Shown here in pieces: positions 24,533 to 33,119 of a DNA stretch of 47,836 nucleotides; the first letter of the stretch is position 1, and each line of letters starts with the position of its first letter. Where the stretch lies: NCBI GenBank assembly GCA_041853585.1, contig JBGZSM010000054.1, positions 1-47,836 of the forward strand, written 5' to 3'. Source of the stretch: JAUNKE01 sp041853585 (lineage in GTDB: Bacteria > Bacillota > Clostridia > Peptostreptococcales > Filifactoraceae). The position numbers were made by a program, and so were the translations under genes. The notes beneath the pieces were generated by a model. It had not been told where the DNA came from, searched no databases, and worked only from the letters and a program-made list of their open reading frames with translations.

Positions 24533-25363
24533 TTACTCAAAAATATTATCATGCTCCGGCAGCGGATATCCTTGCTCCCTGCAAATTCTGAGCAGCTCGG
24601 ATATATCCATCGCTTCAAAATTATTTTGAGGCAAGGCATTCCACAATGCTTTGGTGTAAGGATGTTTGACATCGCCTTGCAGAAAGTCTTTTACATTCGC
24701 CGTCTCCAATATGGTTCCGCCGTAAAAAATTGAAATCCGATCCGCCACTTCGCATACCAAATCAACATCATGGGTAATCAACAGTATTCCTCTACCCTCA
24801 TCCGCCATCGTACGAAAGACCGACAAAATCTCGCCGGCAAGTTGCGGATTAAGACCCGGAGTCGGCTCATCGGCAATCACCAATTTGGAATCCGCAACCA
24901 GCGATGTCAAAATCAATGCGCGTCGCGCCATTCCGCCCGATAGCTGAAAAGGATATTTGTCTCCATCCGCCACTTTGAGATTAAAACTTTCAAAGAGACT
25001 CTCCTGTTTCGCCTTATCATAATACTTTCCGAAAATTTGCCGATTCGTCTTCATCAGCGGGTCCAAGTAAGAGATGGATTGCGGAATCAGCGTAATGTCT
25101 TTTCCGCGTAATTTGCGGATATTCTTTTGGGTGATTCGCTCTCCTTGATAAAAAATTTCGCCGCCCATTATGGAATTTTGCGGCAAAATATCCAGCACCG
25201 CATGAGCGAGCAGACTCTTCCCGCTTCCCGATGAGCCGACCACCGCATGAATTTCTCCTGCACGCACATCCATACTGATGTCATGCACCGCTTTTTTTAT
25301 AATCCGATTGAGCATTCGGTCATACATTTTGAACGACACGCTCAAGTTCTTTACTTCTAACAT
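24533..25363 (-). CDS. Opp/Nik-type ABC transporter ATP-binding protein (first ATPase)
   Basis: A 276-residue ATPase. Walker A is GSSGSGKS, the signature is LSGGMARRALI (the usual Q/R pattern is altered), Walker B is LVIADEPTPGLNP, the switch His is in LITHDVD. A short C-terminal extension includes KHPYTKALWNALP, typical of DppD/NikD proteins, but the cysteine-rich tail of OppD is absent. It overlaps neither neighbour; gaps of 2 and 12 bp mark tight operon spacing. Part of the B12-regulated transporter. Confidence 0.87.
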   Translation of the reverse strand: MLEVKNLSVSFKMYDRMLNRIIKKAVHDISMDVRAGEIHAVVGSSGSGKSLLAHAVLDILPQNSIMGGEIFYQGERITQKNIRKLRGKDITLIPQSISYLDPLMKTNRQIFGKYYDKAKQESLFESFNLKVADGDKYPFQLSGGMARRALILTSLVADSKLVIADEPTPGLNPQLAGEILSVFRTMADEGRGILLITHDVDLVCEVADRISIFYGGTILETANVKDFLQGDVKHPYTKALWNALPQNNFEAMDISELLRICREQGYPLPEHDNIFE

Positions 25364-25365
25364 CG

Positions 25366-26220
25366 CTACTCCTGTCCTGTTTTCGGGTCAATCAGTTTTT
25401 TTAGATTGTTACCAATCCCGTCAAATAGCAATACCACCGACAGCAAAAGCGCTCCCGGAAACACCGCCAACCACCACATCCCCAAAATAATAGATCGCAT
25501 CGACTCTGACAAAATTACACCGATTGCCGGTTGCTCCGGCGGGATTCCGAAGCCTAAGAAGGTCAACGAGGATTCATGCAAAATCGCATGTGGAAACAAA
25601 AGTAACAAGCCTACAAAGAAATGAGGCAATATATGAGGCAATATATGCTTGGTCGCTATGCCCCAAGGACTCTGGCCCAGCTTTCTCGCCTGAAGGATGT
25701 ATTGATTGGTCTTGAGTGACAAAATTTCAGCTCGCACGATTCTTGTCAAGCCGGTCCAATGCGTTATCGCCACGCCGATCAGTATCCCTTTCACGCCTTT
25801 TCCCACTAAAATCGAAACAAACATCAGGAATACGAGATGCGGTTTTCCCTGAAACAAATCGACAAACCACAAAATCAGAGAATCCACTCTTTTCCCCGCG
25901 GTCGCCGCCAAAGTTCCGAGCACGATGGCAATCACCGAACTGACGAGGGAGGCAATCAAACCGATTTGAATACTGGTCGTCATCCCTTTAATAGAGCGGA
26001 AAAACATATCCCGACCAAGCCAGTCCGTTCCGAACAAATGCTCGAATGACGGCGGCAAATTTTTTTGCGTAAAATCGACACCATAATGGCTTTCATTGAT
26101 AAAAAGCCCCATCAACACGATAGCCAACAAAAAAATCGTACATATACAAATTATAATGATTGTTTTGGTGCGAAGGTTGACGCCCGCTTTTTTTACAGCG
26201 GCTGGATTATTCTTCGACAT
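25366..26220 (-). CDS. Opp/Nik-type ABC transporter permease (DppC/NikC-like)
   Basis: A 284-residue permease with an N-terminal span after about 15 residues, then the typical HLFGTDWLGRDMFFRSI motif and five further spans. The EAA-type loop is seen around QARKLGQSPWGIATKHILPH. The start at 26220 (MSKNN) follows AAGGAGGCGAAGT; a longer frame upstream overlaps the preceding gene and lacks such a site. The 5' end overlaps the first permease gene by 14 bp, suggesting coupled synthesis. Confidence 0.88.
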   Translation of the reverse strand: MSKNNPAAVKKAGVNLRTKTIIIICICTIFLLAIVLMGLFINESHYGVDFTQKNLPPSFEHLFGTDWLGRDMFFRSIKGMTTSIQIGLIASLVSSVIAIVLGTLAATAGKRVDSLILWFVDLFQGKPHLVFLMFVSILVGKGVKGILIGVAITHWTGLTRIVRAEILSLKTNQYILQARKLGQSPWGIATKHILPHILPHFFVGLLLLFPHAILHESSLTFLGFGIPPEQPAIGVILSESMRSIILGMWWLAVFPGALLLSVVLLFDGIGNNLKKLIDPKTGQE

Positions 26221-27196
26221 ACTTCGCCTCCTTGATTCTCGGGTCAATGACCGGATAGAGCAGATTTGCAATCATATTTCCGACAAACACAATCGTACCC
26301 GTTACCATCGTGATACCCAACAGCAGCGGTAAGTCGCCCTTGGTTCCCGCAAGGACGGTTACACTTCCCAATCCACGATAAGAAAAGACATTTTCCGCCA
26401 GCACCGAGCCTCCGAAAAGCTCGCTGATGGATGCAAACTGAATCGTTACCGCCGGAAGCAAAATGTTTCGGATTCCGTGATTTTTGATAATCGAAAATCT
26501 GCTTTCGCCTCGCGCTTTTGCAAAAAGTGCATAATCGCTGTTCCAAACATCTATCATTTTCTCTCTCGTATGAAGCGCTCCACTCGATACACCGATCAGA
26601 CTCAATGTCAGCGCCGGCAAAATCAAATGACGGATTTTGTCCGCGAAAGTCACATCTGCCGTGATTTTTCCCATCGGCGCTGAAAAACCGTTCGGAAAAA
26701 TCGGGTATTTCACCGTAAACAAGAGCAACAACAATATCCCTACCCAAAAAGTCGGTGTGGATGAGAGCAAATAGCAATAAGTTCGGATAATCTTATCCGG
26801 CCATCTGTCGCGGAATGCCGCCGACAAAATTCCCAAAAAGAATCCGAAGATGCCAGACAGAATCCATGAAATGAACATCAGAAGAAAGGAATTTCCGATA
26901 TTTGTAAACACAACATCCGCAACGGGTCTTTGAAAATTCAGCGAATCGCCCATATTCCCTTTGGCCATTTCCGTAATCCATTTAAAATATCTGGTGGTCG
27001 GCGGGGCATTGAGTCCCCATTTTTCCGCAATCAATTCCATCTGCTCGGGACTGGTCAAACTTTCCGCACCTACATAGGCTTTGACCGGATCAATCGGCGA
27101 AAGCTCCGCCAGCACAAAGGTCAAAATGGACAATGCGATAATCAGCGAAAATGCTTTGGCGACCGTTTTTAGTATATATTTTACTGTACTGTTCAA
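26207..27196 (-). CDS. Opp/Nik-type ABC transporter permease (DppB/NikB-like), TTG start
   Basis: A 329-residue permease with an N-terminal span and five more segments; the conserved SPIDPVKAYVG segment follows the first span, and the EAA loop is at AKARGESRFSIIKNHGIRN. The initiation codon is TTG at 27196, five bases after AAGGAG; no ATG lies nearby in frame. It follows the second binding-protein gene after a 72-bp gap with a hairpin. Part of the B12-regulated transporter. Confidence 0.86.
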   Translation of the reverse strand: MNSTVKYILKTVAKAFSLIIALSILTFVLAELSPIDPVKAYVGAESLTSPEQMELIAEKWGLNAPPTTRYFKWITEMAKGNMGDSLNFQRPVADVVFTNIGNSFLLMFISWILSGIFGFFLGILSAAFRDRWPDKIIRTYCYLLSSTPTFWVGILLLLLFTVKYPIFPNGFSAPMGKITADVTFADKIRHLILPALTLSLIGVSSGALHTREKMIDVWNSDYALFAKARGESRFSIIKNHGIRNILLPAVTIQFASISELFGGSVLAENVFSYRGLGSVTVLAGTKGDLPLLLGITMVTGTIVFVGNMIANLLYPVIDPRIKEAKYVEE

Positions 27197-27212
27197 TTGA
27201 GCTCCTTCTTTT

Positions 27213-27249
27213 ACAATCAGGAATGAGCCTCACCCATTCCCGATATTGT
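27213..27249 (-). other. stem-loop between binding-protein and translocator genes (B12-regulated operon)
   Basis: On the minus strand ACAAT/ATTGT encloses GGAATG/CATTCC with a 9-nt loop. There is no T-run, so it is more likely an mRNA-processing or stability element than a terminator. Confidence 0.5.
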
Positions 27250-27268
27250 CCAAAATTATAAAAGGAAA

Positions 27269-28921
27269 TTATTTTTCATTGTAATCCCAGTGAACCACAT
27301 CGCCCATTACGCCGGGACCGTGGTCATGCGGCAATATGATGTCCGCACCGAGACTCACTCCGTCACGAACAAAGAACAGATGTTTCAGATAGCACACCGG
27401 AATATATACATTGTCACCCATTGCACTCGGTCCGAATTCTCCGTCCCAAAGTGCTTTTTTCCAATATTCATTTGCCGTTTTTTCATCGATGGACTCAATC
27501 GCTTTTTGCATATATTCATCCGTTTTCGGATTGTTATATCCGACTACATTCGCCCAACCGGTTTGATTTGCATATTTGCTGCTGAACAATCTGGAAATAT
27601 TCATCGGATTGTACTGACCGCCGCCAAGTACCATCGGCTGAGTTTTTGCATTTTTTTCGATTTCGCTCCAATCCAATCCCTTCGGCGTAACAATAATTCC
27701 AAGCTCCTTCGCCTCTTCTGCAAAAGATAGGGCGATGGCCTGTCTGTCCAAAGCGGTGACACCATACATCAAATCAAATTCCGCTTTGACACCGTCTTTC
27801 TCCCGAATACCTTCGCTGTTGAGTTTCCAGCCCGCCTCATCAAGAATTTTCTTAGCCGCTTCCTTGTCGTTATCCTTGAGCGATTTTACTTCTTCACCCA
27901 AGCCCCAAGGGAATTTGCTGAACACATCAAAGGTCGGCTCGCCATAACCGTTGAGCACATTTTCCACCATATTCTTTCGATCGATTCCAACCGACAGAGC
28001 TTTACGAATCGCAACATCCGATGTCACTGCATTTCCCATCGGGTCGCCCTGCTCCGTTTTTCCGCCCGGCTTGGTATCCGGGAAGGAAATCACACGATAG
28101 TCATAGGTTTCAAATTCTTTAACCGAATATCCTTCTACAGCGCTCTGAGCCAATGCCTGATTGGTAATCGCCAAATCCACATTACCCGCCTTGATTGCTG
28201 CGAATGCCGCATCCGAATCCATCATCAGCATAACTACTTTTTTGAAATTGGATTTTTCTCCATAGTAATCGTCGTTACGCTCCATAATCAGCTGCTGACC
28301 TTCGTCATACTGAATAAATTTGAGCGGGCCGGAGCCGATTGGATTCTTGTTGTACGATGCGGAATCGCCATAGGCATGCTCCGGTACGATACCCAATGCC
28401 GCTGTATTATATAAAAAGGAAGAGAAAGGTGTATTCATTTTGAATTCAACGGTTGTATCATCAATTGCCACCGCCTTATCCATCGTCGTTAAATCCACTT
28501 TCCCGCCGATTTCTTTCGTGTTGTTGAAAGTAAATGCCACATCTTTTGCAGTTAATTTTTCGCCATCGTGAAATTTGACATCATCTCGAATCGTAAAAGT
28601 CCAAGTCAGCCCGTCTTCGCTGATTTTATAATCCGTTGCCAAATCTTTTTCCAACGATGTGCTGTTGATATTCATCAATTTGCTGTGCATAAGCGGCGTG
28701 CCGTACTGTCCCCAGCCCGTGCATGGGTCAAAATTTCCGTCAAACACTTTGCATGCAAAAATAAATTCTTCTTTATTTGCCAAGCGCTCAATGCTCGGTT
28801 TTTGGGACATATCTTCCTTCGGATTTTGTGTCACTTCGCCCTGCTCACTCTTTCCCGAGCACGCGGTCAACATCATGAGCGATGCCAAGACAAAAGCACA
28901 AAACTTTTGAAACTTTTTCAT
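27269..28921 (-). CDS. Opp/Nik-type substrate-binding lipoprotein, second copy
   Basis: A 550-residue family-5 (SBP_bac_5) binding protein. The signal peptide ends in the lipobox LTAC, so it is lipid-anchored outside the membrane. The start at 28921 follows GAAAGGAAG directly before the signal; five codons upstream are unlikely. It is a close paralogue of the protein encoded next upstream: long identical blocks such as LEKDLATDYKISEDGLTWTF are shared. The family covers peptide, nickel and other binding proteins. The B12 riboswitch on the transcript points to cobalt or a corrinoid as ligand. Confidence 0.88.
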   Translation of the reverse strand: MKKFQKFCAFVLASLMMLTACSGKSEQGEVTQNPKEDMSQKPSIERLANKEEFIFACKVFDGNFDPCTGWGQYGTPLMHSKLMNINSTSLEKDLATDYKISEDGLTWTFTIRDDVKFHDGEKLTAKDVAFTFNNTKEIGGKVDLTTMDKAVAIDDTTVEFKMNTPFSSFLYNTAALGIVPEHAYGDSASYNKNPIGSGPLKFIQYDEGQQLIMERNDDYYGEKSNFKKVVMLMMDSDAAFAAIKAGNVDLAITNQALAQSAVEGYSVKEFETYDYRVISFPDTKPGGKTEQGDPMGNAVTSDVAIRKALSVGIDRKNMVENVLNGYGEPTFDVFSKFPWGLGEEVKSLKDNDKEAAKKILDEAGWKLNSEGIREKDGVKAEFDLMYGVTALDRQAIALSFAEEAKELGIIVTPKGLDWSEIEKNAKTQPMVLGGGQYNPMNISRLFSSKYANQTGWANVVGYNNPKTDEYMQKAIESIDEKTANEYWKKALWDGEFGPSAMGDNVYIPVCYLKHLFFVRDGVSLGADIILPHDHGPGVMGDVVHWDYNEK

Positions 28922-28979
28922 AAGACTTCCTTTCAAAAACTACATTTCGTTTCCTATTTTTCCCGATAAAATGGGAGGA

Positions 28980-29025
28980 GGTGAACAAATATTGCCCCTG
29001 AGGTTTTGTGCAATATTCATTCACC
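28980..29025 (-). other. long stem-loop between the two tandem binding-protein genes
   Basis: On the minus strand GGTGAA and AATATTGC pair with GCAATATT and TTCACC, a 14-pair stem interrupted by a 2-nt internal loop. No T-run follows. A smaller hairpin CTCGC-TTG-GCGAG (about 29049-29061) precedes it. Confidence 0.65.
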
Positions 29026-29095
29026 GTAAACCTGGCGACTATTGTCGGAGCTCGCCAAGCGAGTTATGAAAAAAACTATTTATTTGCTCTTCACA

Positions 29096-30751
29096 TTAAG
29101 CATTGTAATCCCAGTTGACGATATCGCTCATAATCGCCGGACCATGGTCATGCGGAAGAATGACATCTCTTCCTACATCGACACCGTCTCGGACAAAATA
29201 CATTTGTTTGATAAAGCATACCGGGATATAAACGGTATCGCCCATTGCACTCGGTCCGAATTCTCCGTCCCAAAGCACTTTTTTCCAGTAGCCGTTCGCT
29301 TCTTCTTCCGTCAACGAAGTAATCGCCTTCTGCATATATTCATCGGTCTTCGGATTACTGTAACCCGCAACATTCGACCATCCTGACTCATTGGCATATT
29401 TGCTGCTGTAAAGTCTCGAAATATTCATCGGATTGTATTGTCCGCCGCCAAGCACCATCGGATTGACCTTTGCTTTCTTTTCAATTTCAGACCAGTCCAA
29501 TCCAACCGGCTTCACATTGATGCCCAAAGCTTTTGCTTCTTCCGCAAATCCTAGCGCAATCGCCTGACGCTCAAGCGCCGATGCACCATACATCAATTCG
29601 AATTCAGCTTTGACACCATTCTTCTCACGAATTCCGTCGCTGCCTACTACCCAGCCCGCTTCGTCAAGAATCTTTTTAGCACCTTCTACATCACCGTCTT
29701 TGAGTGATTTTGTATCATCGCCCAATCCCCAAGGGAATTTAGCGAACAAATCAAAAGTAACTTCTCCATAGCCTGCCAACGCATTATCAACGATGTTGGA
29801 GCGCTTCATTCCAAGAGATAATGCGCGACGAATCGCTACATCGGATGTCACATCATTTCCTTTCGGGTCGCCTTGCGCAGTTTTTCCACCGGATTTTTCG
29901 GTCGGAAATGAAATTACGCGATAATCATAGCTGTCAAGCACTTTGAGATTGAATCCTTCCAACTTGTTTGCAGCCAACGCTTGATTGCTGATTGCCAAAT
30001 CAACCGTTCCCGCTTGCGCTGCCGCATAAGCCGCTTCCGGATTCATAATCGCCACGACAAATTTTTTGAAATTCGCCTTTTTCCCGTAGTAATCATCGTT
30101 TCTTTCCATAATCAGCTGCTCGCCCTCATCGTACTGAACAAATTTAAGCGGCCCGGAGCCGATTGGATTCTTGCTGTACGATGCGGAATCGCCATAGGCA
30201 TGCTCCGGAACGATTCCAAGCGATGCTGCATTATATAAGAATGCCGAATACGGTGTGTTCATTTTAAATTCCACGGTCGTATCGTCGACTGCCACCGCTT
30301 CTTTCATCGTAGTTAAATCCACACTGCTTGCCAACGCTTTGGCATTGTTGTAGGTAAAAGCGATATCTTTCGCAGTCAGCTTTTCGCCATCATGGAATTT
30401 GACATCGTCTCGAATCGTAAAGGTCCAAGTCAAACCGTCCTCGCTGATTTTGTAATCCGTCGCCAAATCTTTTTCCAGCGTCGTATCCACCACTTTCATC
30501 AGCTTGCTATGGAAGAGCGGCTCCGCATAACTTCCCCATCCTGCGCATGGGTCAAAGCTCTCATCATAGATTTCCGTCGCAATTACGAATTCTTCCTTGT
30601 TCACCAATCGCTCGATACCCGGTGTGGTTTCCGTTTTTTCAGCCGGCTCTTTGGTTGTTGTATCTCCACTCTCCGGCTTGGTTCCACAAGCTGTCAGCGT
30701 CAGCATCGCTGATAATGAAAAAGCAATCCACTTTTTTACATTTCTTCTCAT
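29096..30751 (-). CDS. Opp/Nik-type substrate-binding lipoprotein, first copy
   Basis: A 551-residue family-5 binding protein with a lipoprotein signal ending LTAC (about residue 21). The start at 30751 follows AAAGGAGC; a longer in-frame reading would begin inside the riboswitch terminator and is rejected. It is first in the operon under a cobalamin riboswitch and about three-quarters identical by eye to the second copy. The longer low-complexity linker after the lipid anchor (threonine- and glutamate-rich) differs between copies. Likely ligand: cobalt or a corrinoid; this is inference from regulation only. Confidence 0.88.
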   Translation of the reverse strand: MRRNVKKWIAFSLSAMLTLTACGTKPESGDTTTKEPAEKTETTPGIERLVNKEEFVIATEIYDESFDPCAGWGSYAEPLFHSKLMKVVDTTLEKDLATDYKISEDGLTWTFTIRDDVKFHDGEKLTAKDIAFTYNNAKALASSVDLTTMKEAVAVDDTTVEFKMNTPYSAFLYNAASLGIVPEHAYGDSASYSKNPIGSGPLKFVQYDEGEQLIMERNDDYYGKKANFKKFVVAIMNPEAAYAAAQAGTVDLAISNQALAANKLEGFNLKVLDSYDYRVISFPTEKSGGKTAQGDPKGNDVTSDVAIRRALSLGMKRSNIVDNALAGYGEVTFDLFAKFPWGLGDDTKSLKDGDVEGAKKILDEAGWVVGSDGIREKNGVKAEFELMYGASALERQAIALGFAEEAKALGINVKPVGLDWSEIEKKAKVNPMVLGGGQYNPMNISRLYSSKYANESGWSNVAGYSNPKTDEYMQKAITSLTEEEANGYWKKVLWDGEFGPSAMGDTVYIPVCFIKQMYFVRDGVDVGRDVILPHDHGPAIMSDIVNWDYNA

Positions 30752-30778
30752 AAAATGCTCCTTTACTAAAATTCGGTC

Positions 30779-30804
30779 AAAAAAAATCCATCCCATAGGA
30801 TGGA
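30779..30804 (-). terminator. expression-platform terminator of the second cobalamin riboswitch
   Basis: On the minus strand TCCATCC-TATG-GGATGGA is a perfect 7-bp hairpin followed by eight T. It lies 28 bp before the first binding-protein gene, so B12 binding would end transcription. Confidence 0.85.
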
Positions 30805-30805
30805 A

Positions 30806-30935
30806 CAATCCATCTCTATGACCCGTAGAGCGTGGTTGTGCGTAAGGTAATCTGACTTAGAGCAAAGCTCATCACAGTGGCGGCACCGTACGGGATTCTC
30901 ACCCGTTTCCCCTTTTCAACTTCAAATTTTTGCAC
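30806..30935 (-). ncRNA. cobalamin (B12) riboswitch of the Opp/Nik-type ABC operon
   Basis: On the minus strand AAGGGGAAACGGGTGAGAATC, here shortened to its core GGGAAACGGGTGAGAATC, is followed by GTGCCGCCACTGTG and the B12 box AAGTCAGATTACCT. The hairpin CTCTA-CGGGTCA-TAGAG (30814-30830) is the expected kissing-loop partner. A promoter lies directly upstream and a terminator directly downstream. This is a complete, canonical riboswitch. Confidence 0.95.
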
Positions 30936-30939
30936 AATT

Positions 30940-30968
30940 AGTGTAACATAAACAACGGATTTGTTCAA
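30940..30968 (-). promoter_or_regulatory. promoter of the B12-regulated ABC operon
   Basis: TTGAAC (30963-30968), 17 bp, TACACT (30940-30945). Transcription would begin near 30933 at the aptamer's 5' edge. Nothing further is recognised in 30969-31110. Confidence 0.75.
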
Positions 30969-31116
30969 TATGATTTGAAATTTCGTATCAAAATGTCATA
31001 CCGATTATCCTTGTATGCTACATTTTTTTATTTATATCATTTATCACTTTTGTGTTGTAATAAAATTATTTAACGGTTTTTGTTCCTTTCTACACAAACA
31101 AAACAATTCTTTGTGC

Positions 31117-31122
31117 TATAAT
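31117..31122 (+). promoter_or_regulatory. -10 element of the macrodomain gene
   Basis: TATAAT with a TG extension (TGTGCTATAAT), about 30 bp before the ribosome binding site; the -35 is weak. Confidence 0.5.
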
Positions 31123-31156
31123 GAAAATCAATAATAAAATGAAATGAGGAATGCTT

Positions 31157-32146
31157 ATGCCACTTGAAATTATTCAAAACGATATTACAAAAATCAGCGT
31201 GGATGCTATCGTCAATGCGGCAAACTCATCCTTGTTGGGCGGCGGCGGAGTGGACGGTGCCATTCATCGTGCGGCAGGTCCGCAGTTGCTTGAAGAATGC
31301 AAAACGCTTGGCGGCTGCCCGGTTGGAGAAGCCAAAATTACCAAAGGCTATAATCTTCCCGCGCGTTATGTGATTCACACCGTCGGTCCGATTTGGCAGG
31401 GCGGAAATAATAATGAAGAAATATTACTCAGAAATGCATACAAAAATTCACTACTGCTTGCCAAAGAGCATCATTTGCAAAGCATCGCTTTTCCGCTGAT
31501 TTCCGCAGGCGCTTACGGCTATCCGGTTGAAAAAGCATTGTCGGTCGCCATCTCAAGCATCGCAAAATTTTTGCTGTACTATGATATGACGGTTTATCTC
31601 GTGATTTACAACCGCTCCTCACTATCCGCCGATTCATATCAGGAAGTTACCGGATATATCACCGATTACTATGAGGATAAACGCAAGCGACAAAACAGCG
31701 GGGATTATATAAAGGAAAACATCCTCGGCACGGAAGATTCGGATTCGAAATTCAGGGAAAAAACACCGAAGACTCCACAGAACCTGAATGAGGCAGTGAG
31801 CTCGTTGGACGAAACTTTTTCACAGATGCTCCTACGACTGATTGACGAAAAAGGGATGAGCGATGCCGAGGCATACAAAAAAGCTAATGTCGACCGGCGA
31901 CTCTTTTCAAAAATTCGCAGCAACAAGCATTACAAGCCGAGCAAAACAACTGCCATCGCTTTTGCCATCGCATTAAAATTGGATTTGCAGGAAACGGAAA
32001 ATCTGTTGATGAAAGCAGGATTTGCTTTTTCCGACAGCAGTCGATTCGACCTCATCATTCGATATTATATTGAAAAAAGATATTATGATGTTTTTGAAAT
32101 CAATCGCGCACTCTTCACTTTCGGAGAAAATATGCTCGGCAGTTAA
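31157..32146 (+). CDS. macrodomain protein with a C-terminal helix-turn-helix-like domain
   Basis: A 329-residue two-domain protein. Residues 1-165 are a MacroD/YmdB-type macrodomain, with VNAANSSLLGGGGVDGAIH (19-37) and a second phosphate loop LISAGAYGYP (114-123); this fold binds ADP-ribose and often removes it from proteins or from O-acetyl-ADP-ribose. A charged linker (166-215) leads to a helical C-terminal domain (216-329) with an XRE-like look (SDAEAYKKANVDRRLFSKI). The start at 31157 follows GAGGAATGCTT. Its immediate neighbour encodes a VWA protein. The role is unknown; a switch between ADP-ribose binding and DNA or protein binding is conceivable. Confidence 0.85.
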   Translation: MPLEIIQNDITKISVDAIVNAANSSLLGGGGVDGAIHRAAGPQLLEECKTLGGCPVGEAKITKGYNLPARYVIHTVGPIWQGGNNNEEILLRNAYKNSLLLAKEHHLQSIAFPLISAGAYGYPVEKALSVAISSIAKFLLYYDMTVYLVIYNRSSLSADSYQEVTGYITDYYEDKRKRQNSGDYIKENILGTEDSDSKFREKTPKTPQNLNEAVSSLDETFSQMLLRLIDEKGMSDAEAYKKANVDRRLFSKIRSNKHYKPSKTTAIAFAIALKLDLQETENLLMKAGFAFSDSSRFDLIIRYYIEKRYYDVFEINRALFTFGENMLGS

Positions 32147-32148
32147 AT

Positions 32149-32181
32149 GTCGCTTTTGAAGCGACGAAATTCGCTTTTTTT
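32149..32181 (+). terminator. overlapping hairpins between the macrodomain and VWA genes
   Basis: GTCGCTT-TTG-AAGCGAC (32149-32165) overlaps a second stem AAGCG/CGCTT ending in TTTTTTT (32159-32181). Only one can form at a time, as in terminator/antiterminator pairs. Confidence 0.5.
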
Positions 32182-32235
32182 CGGGTATATTGAGTTCGTA
32201 AAAGAAATTCAATCTGAAACTCGAAGGAGAATGCT

Positions 32236-32976
32236 ATGAAAAATGAATCGAAAAAAATTATCTTCATCTTGGACCGAAGTCAAGCAATGGGAAAAATCGA
32301 ATCCGAAACCATTCGAATCTTCAACACAATGATCGAAGAGCAAAAGCGACAATCCGAAAATGTGACGGTTACAACCTTGTTGTGCAACCACAAATGTGAG
32401 CTGCTCCACAACAAAATGGCAATCGACGAAATCAACCCGATAAGCGATTGCGAATATTGGACAGGCGGCAAAAGTGCATTGCTTGATTCCATCGGAAATA
32501 TCATTCTCAAAACAAAGGAAGAACAAAGTACTCAAAACAATCCGGATGAAAAAGTTCTCTTCGTCATTCTTACCGGTGGCATCGACAACGCCAGCACCGA
32601 ATTCGACCTTTCACAAATTCAAAATATGATTAAAGCGCAGCAAGAATGCGGTTGGGAATTCCAATTTCCTCTGTCCGAGCCGGATACGATATTCTCGGGA
32701 CAGGTTGCGAAAGCCTATACAATATTCGTCAACCATACGGATGATTCCGAAAAAACGAAAATCATTCGCGAGGAATCGGATGAATCTTTCCACCTTTCAG
32801 GAGAGCAAGACGATTGCATCGGAAGATATCACCTGAAAGACGAACCCGATTACACATTGCTTGTCGGTGAATACCCGAATAAGGAAACTTGTTGGAATGC
32901 CATCTTGGATATACTCGGTCCTGAAATTGCAGAGAAAATGAAAAAGCAAAGGCAAGATTCTCAGGCTGAAAAATAA
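32236..32976 (+). CDS. VWA-domain protein (TerY-like) with degenerate MIDAS
   Basis: A 246-residue cytoplasmic von Willebrand factor A-like protein. The first motif is DRSQA (13-17) where active metal-binding sites have DxSxS, so the second serine is alanine; later elements TGG and LTGGIDNAS keep part of the site. The C-terminal 60 residues are acidic and lack a recognised domain. The start follows AAGGAG. It sits 90 bp behind the macrodomain gene; TerY-like VWA proteins are often found in stress-associated clusters. A protein-interaction role without metal is likely. Confidence 0.8.
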   Translation: MKNESKKIIFILDRSQAMGKIESETIRIFNTMIEEQKRQSENVTVTTLLCNHKCELLHNKMAIDEINPISDCEYWTGGKSALLDSIGNIILKTKEEQSTQNNPDEKVLFVILTGGIDNASTEFDLSQIQNMIKAQQECGWEFQFPLSEPDTIFSGQVAKAYTIFVNHTDDSEKTKIIREESDESFHLSGEQDDCIGRYHLKDEPDYTLLVGEYPNKETCWNAILDILGPEIAEKMKKQRQDSQAEK

Positions 32977-32986
32977 ATTTCGAATC

Positions 32987-33017
32987 AAAAATGACCCCAG
33001 AACGGAGGTCATTTTTT
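32987..33017 (+). terminator. terminator of the VWA gene
   Basis: ATGACC (32991-32996) pairs with GGTCAT (33007-33012) with flanking A-T pairs, followed by TTTTTT. Confidence 0.8.
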
Positions 33018-33119
33018 GCATGGATTTTTGCTTCACTTCTTTATAAATGCTTTTAACTTGCTTTTTTATCGAAAGTTTTTAATAAGACTTTCTATCAAAG
33101 GTATTTTATCGAATTTTGA

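Noticed and set aside
26207..27196. TTG start read as an error or a missing 5' end
   Set aside because: AAGGAG is at good spacing and the N-terminus matches the permease family from that codon, so a TTG start is accepted.
30752..30808. Longer N-terminus of the first B12-operon lipoprotein
   Set aside because: It would start in the riboswitch terminator hairpin; the ATG at 30751 has AAAGGAGC and is followed at once by a lipoprotein signal.
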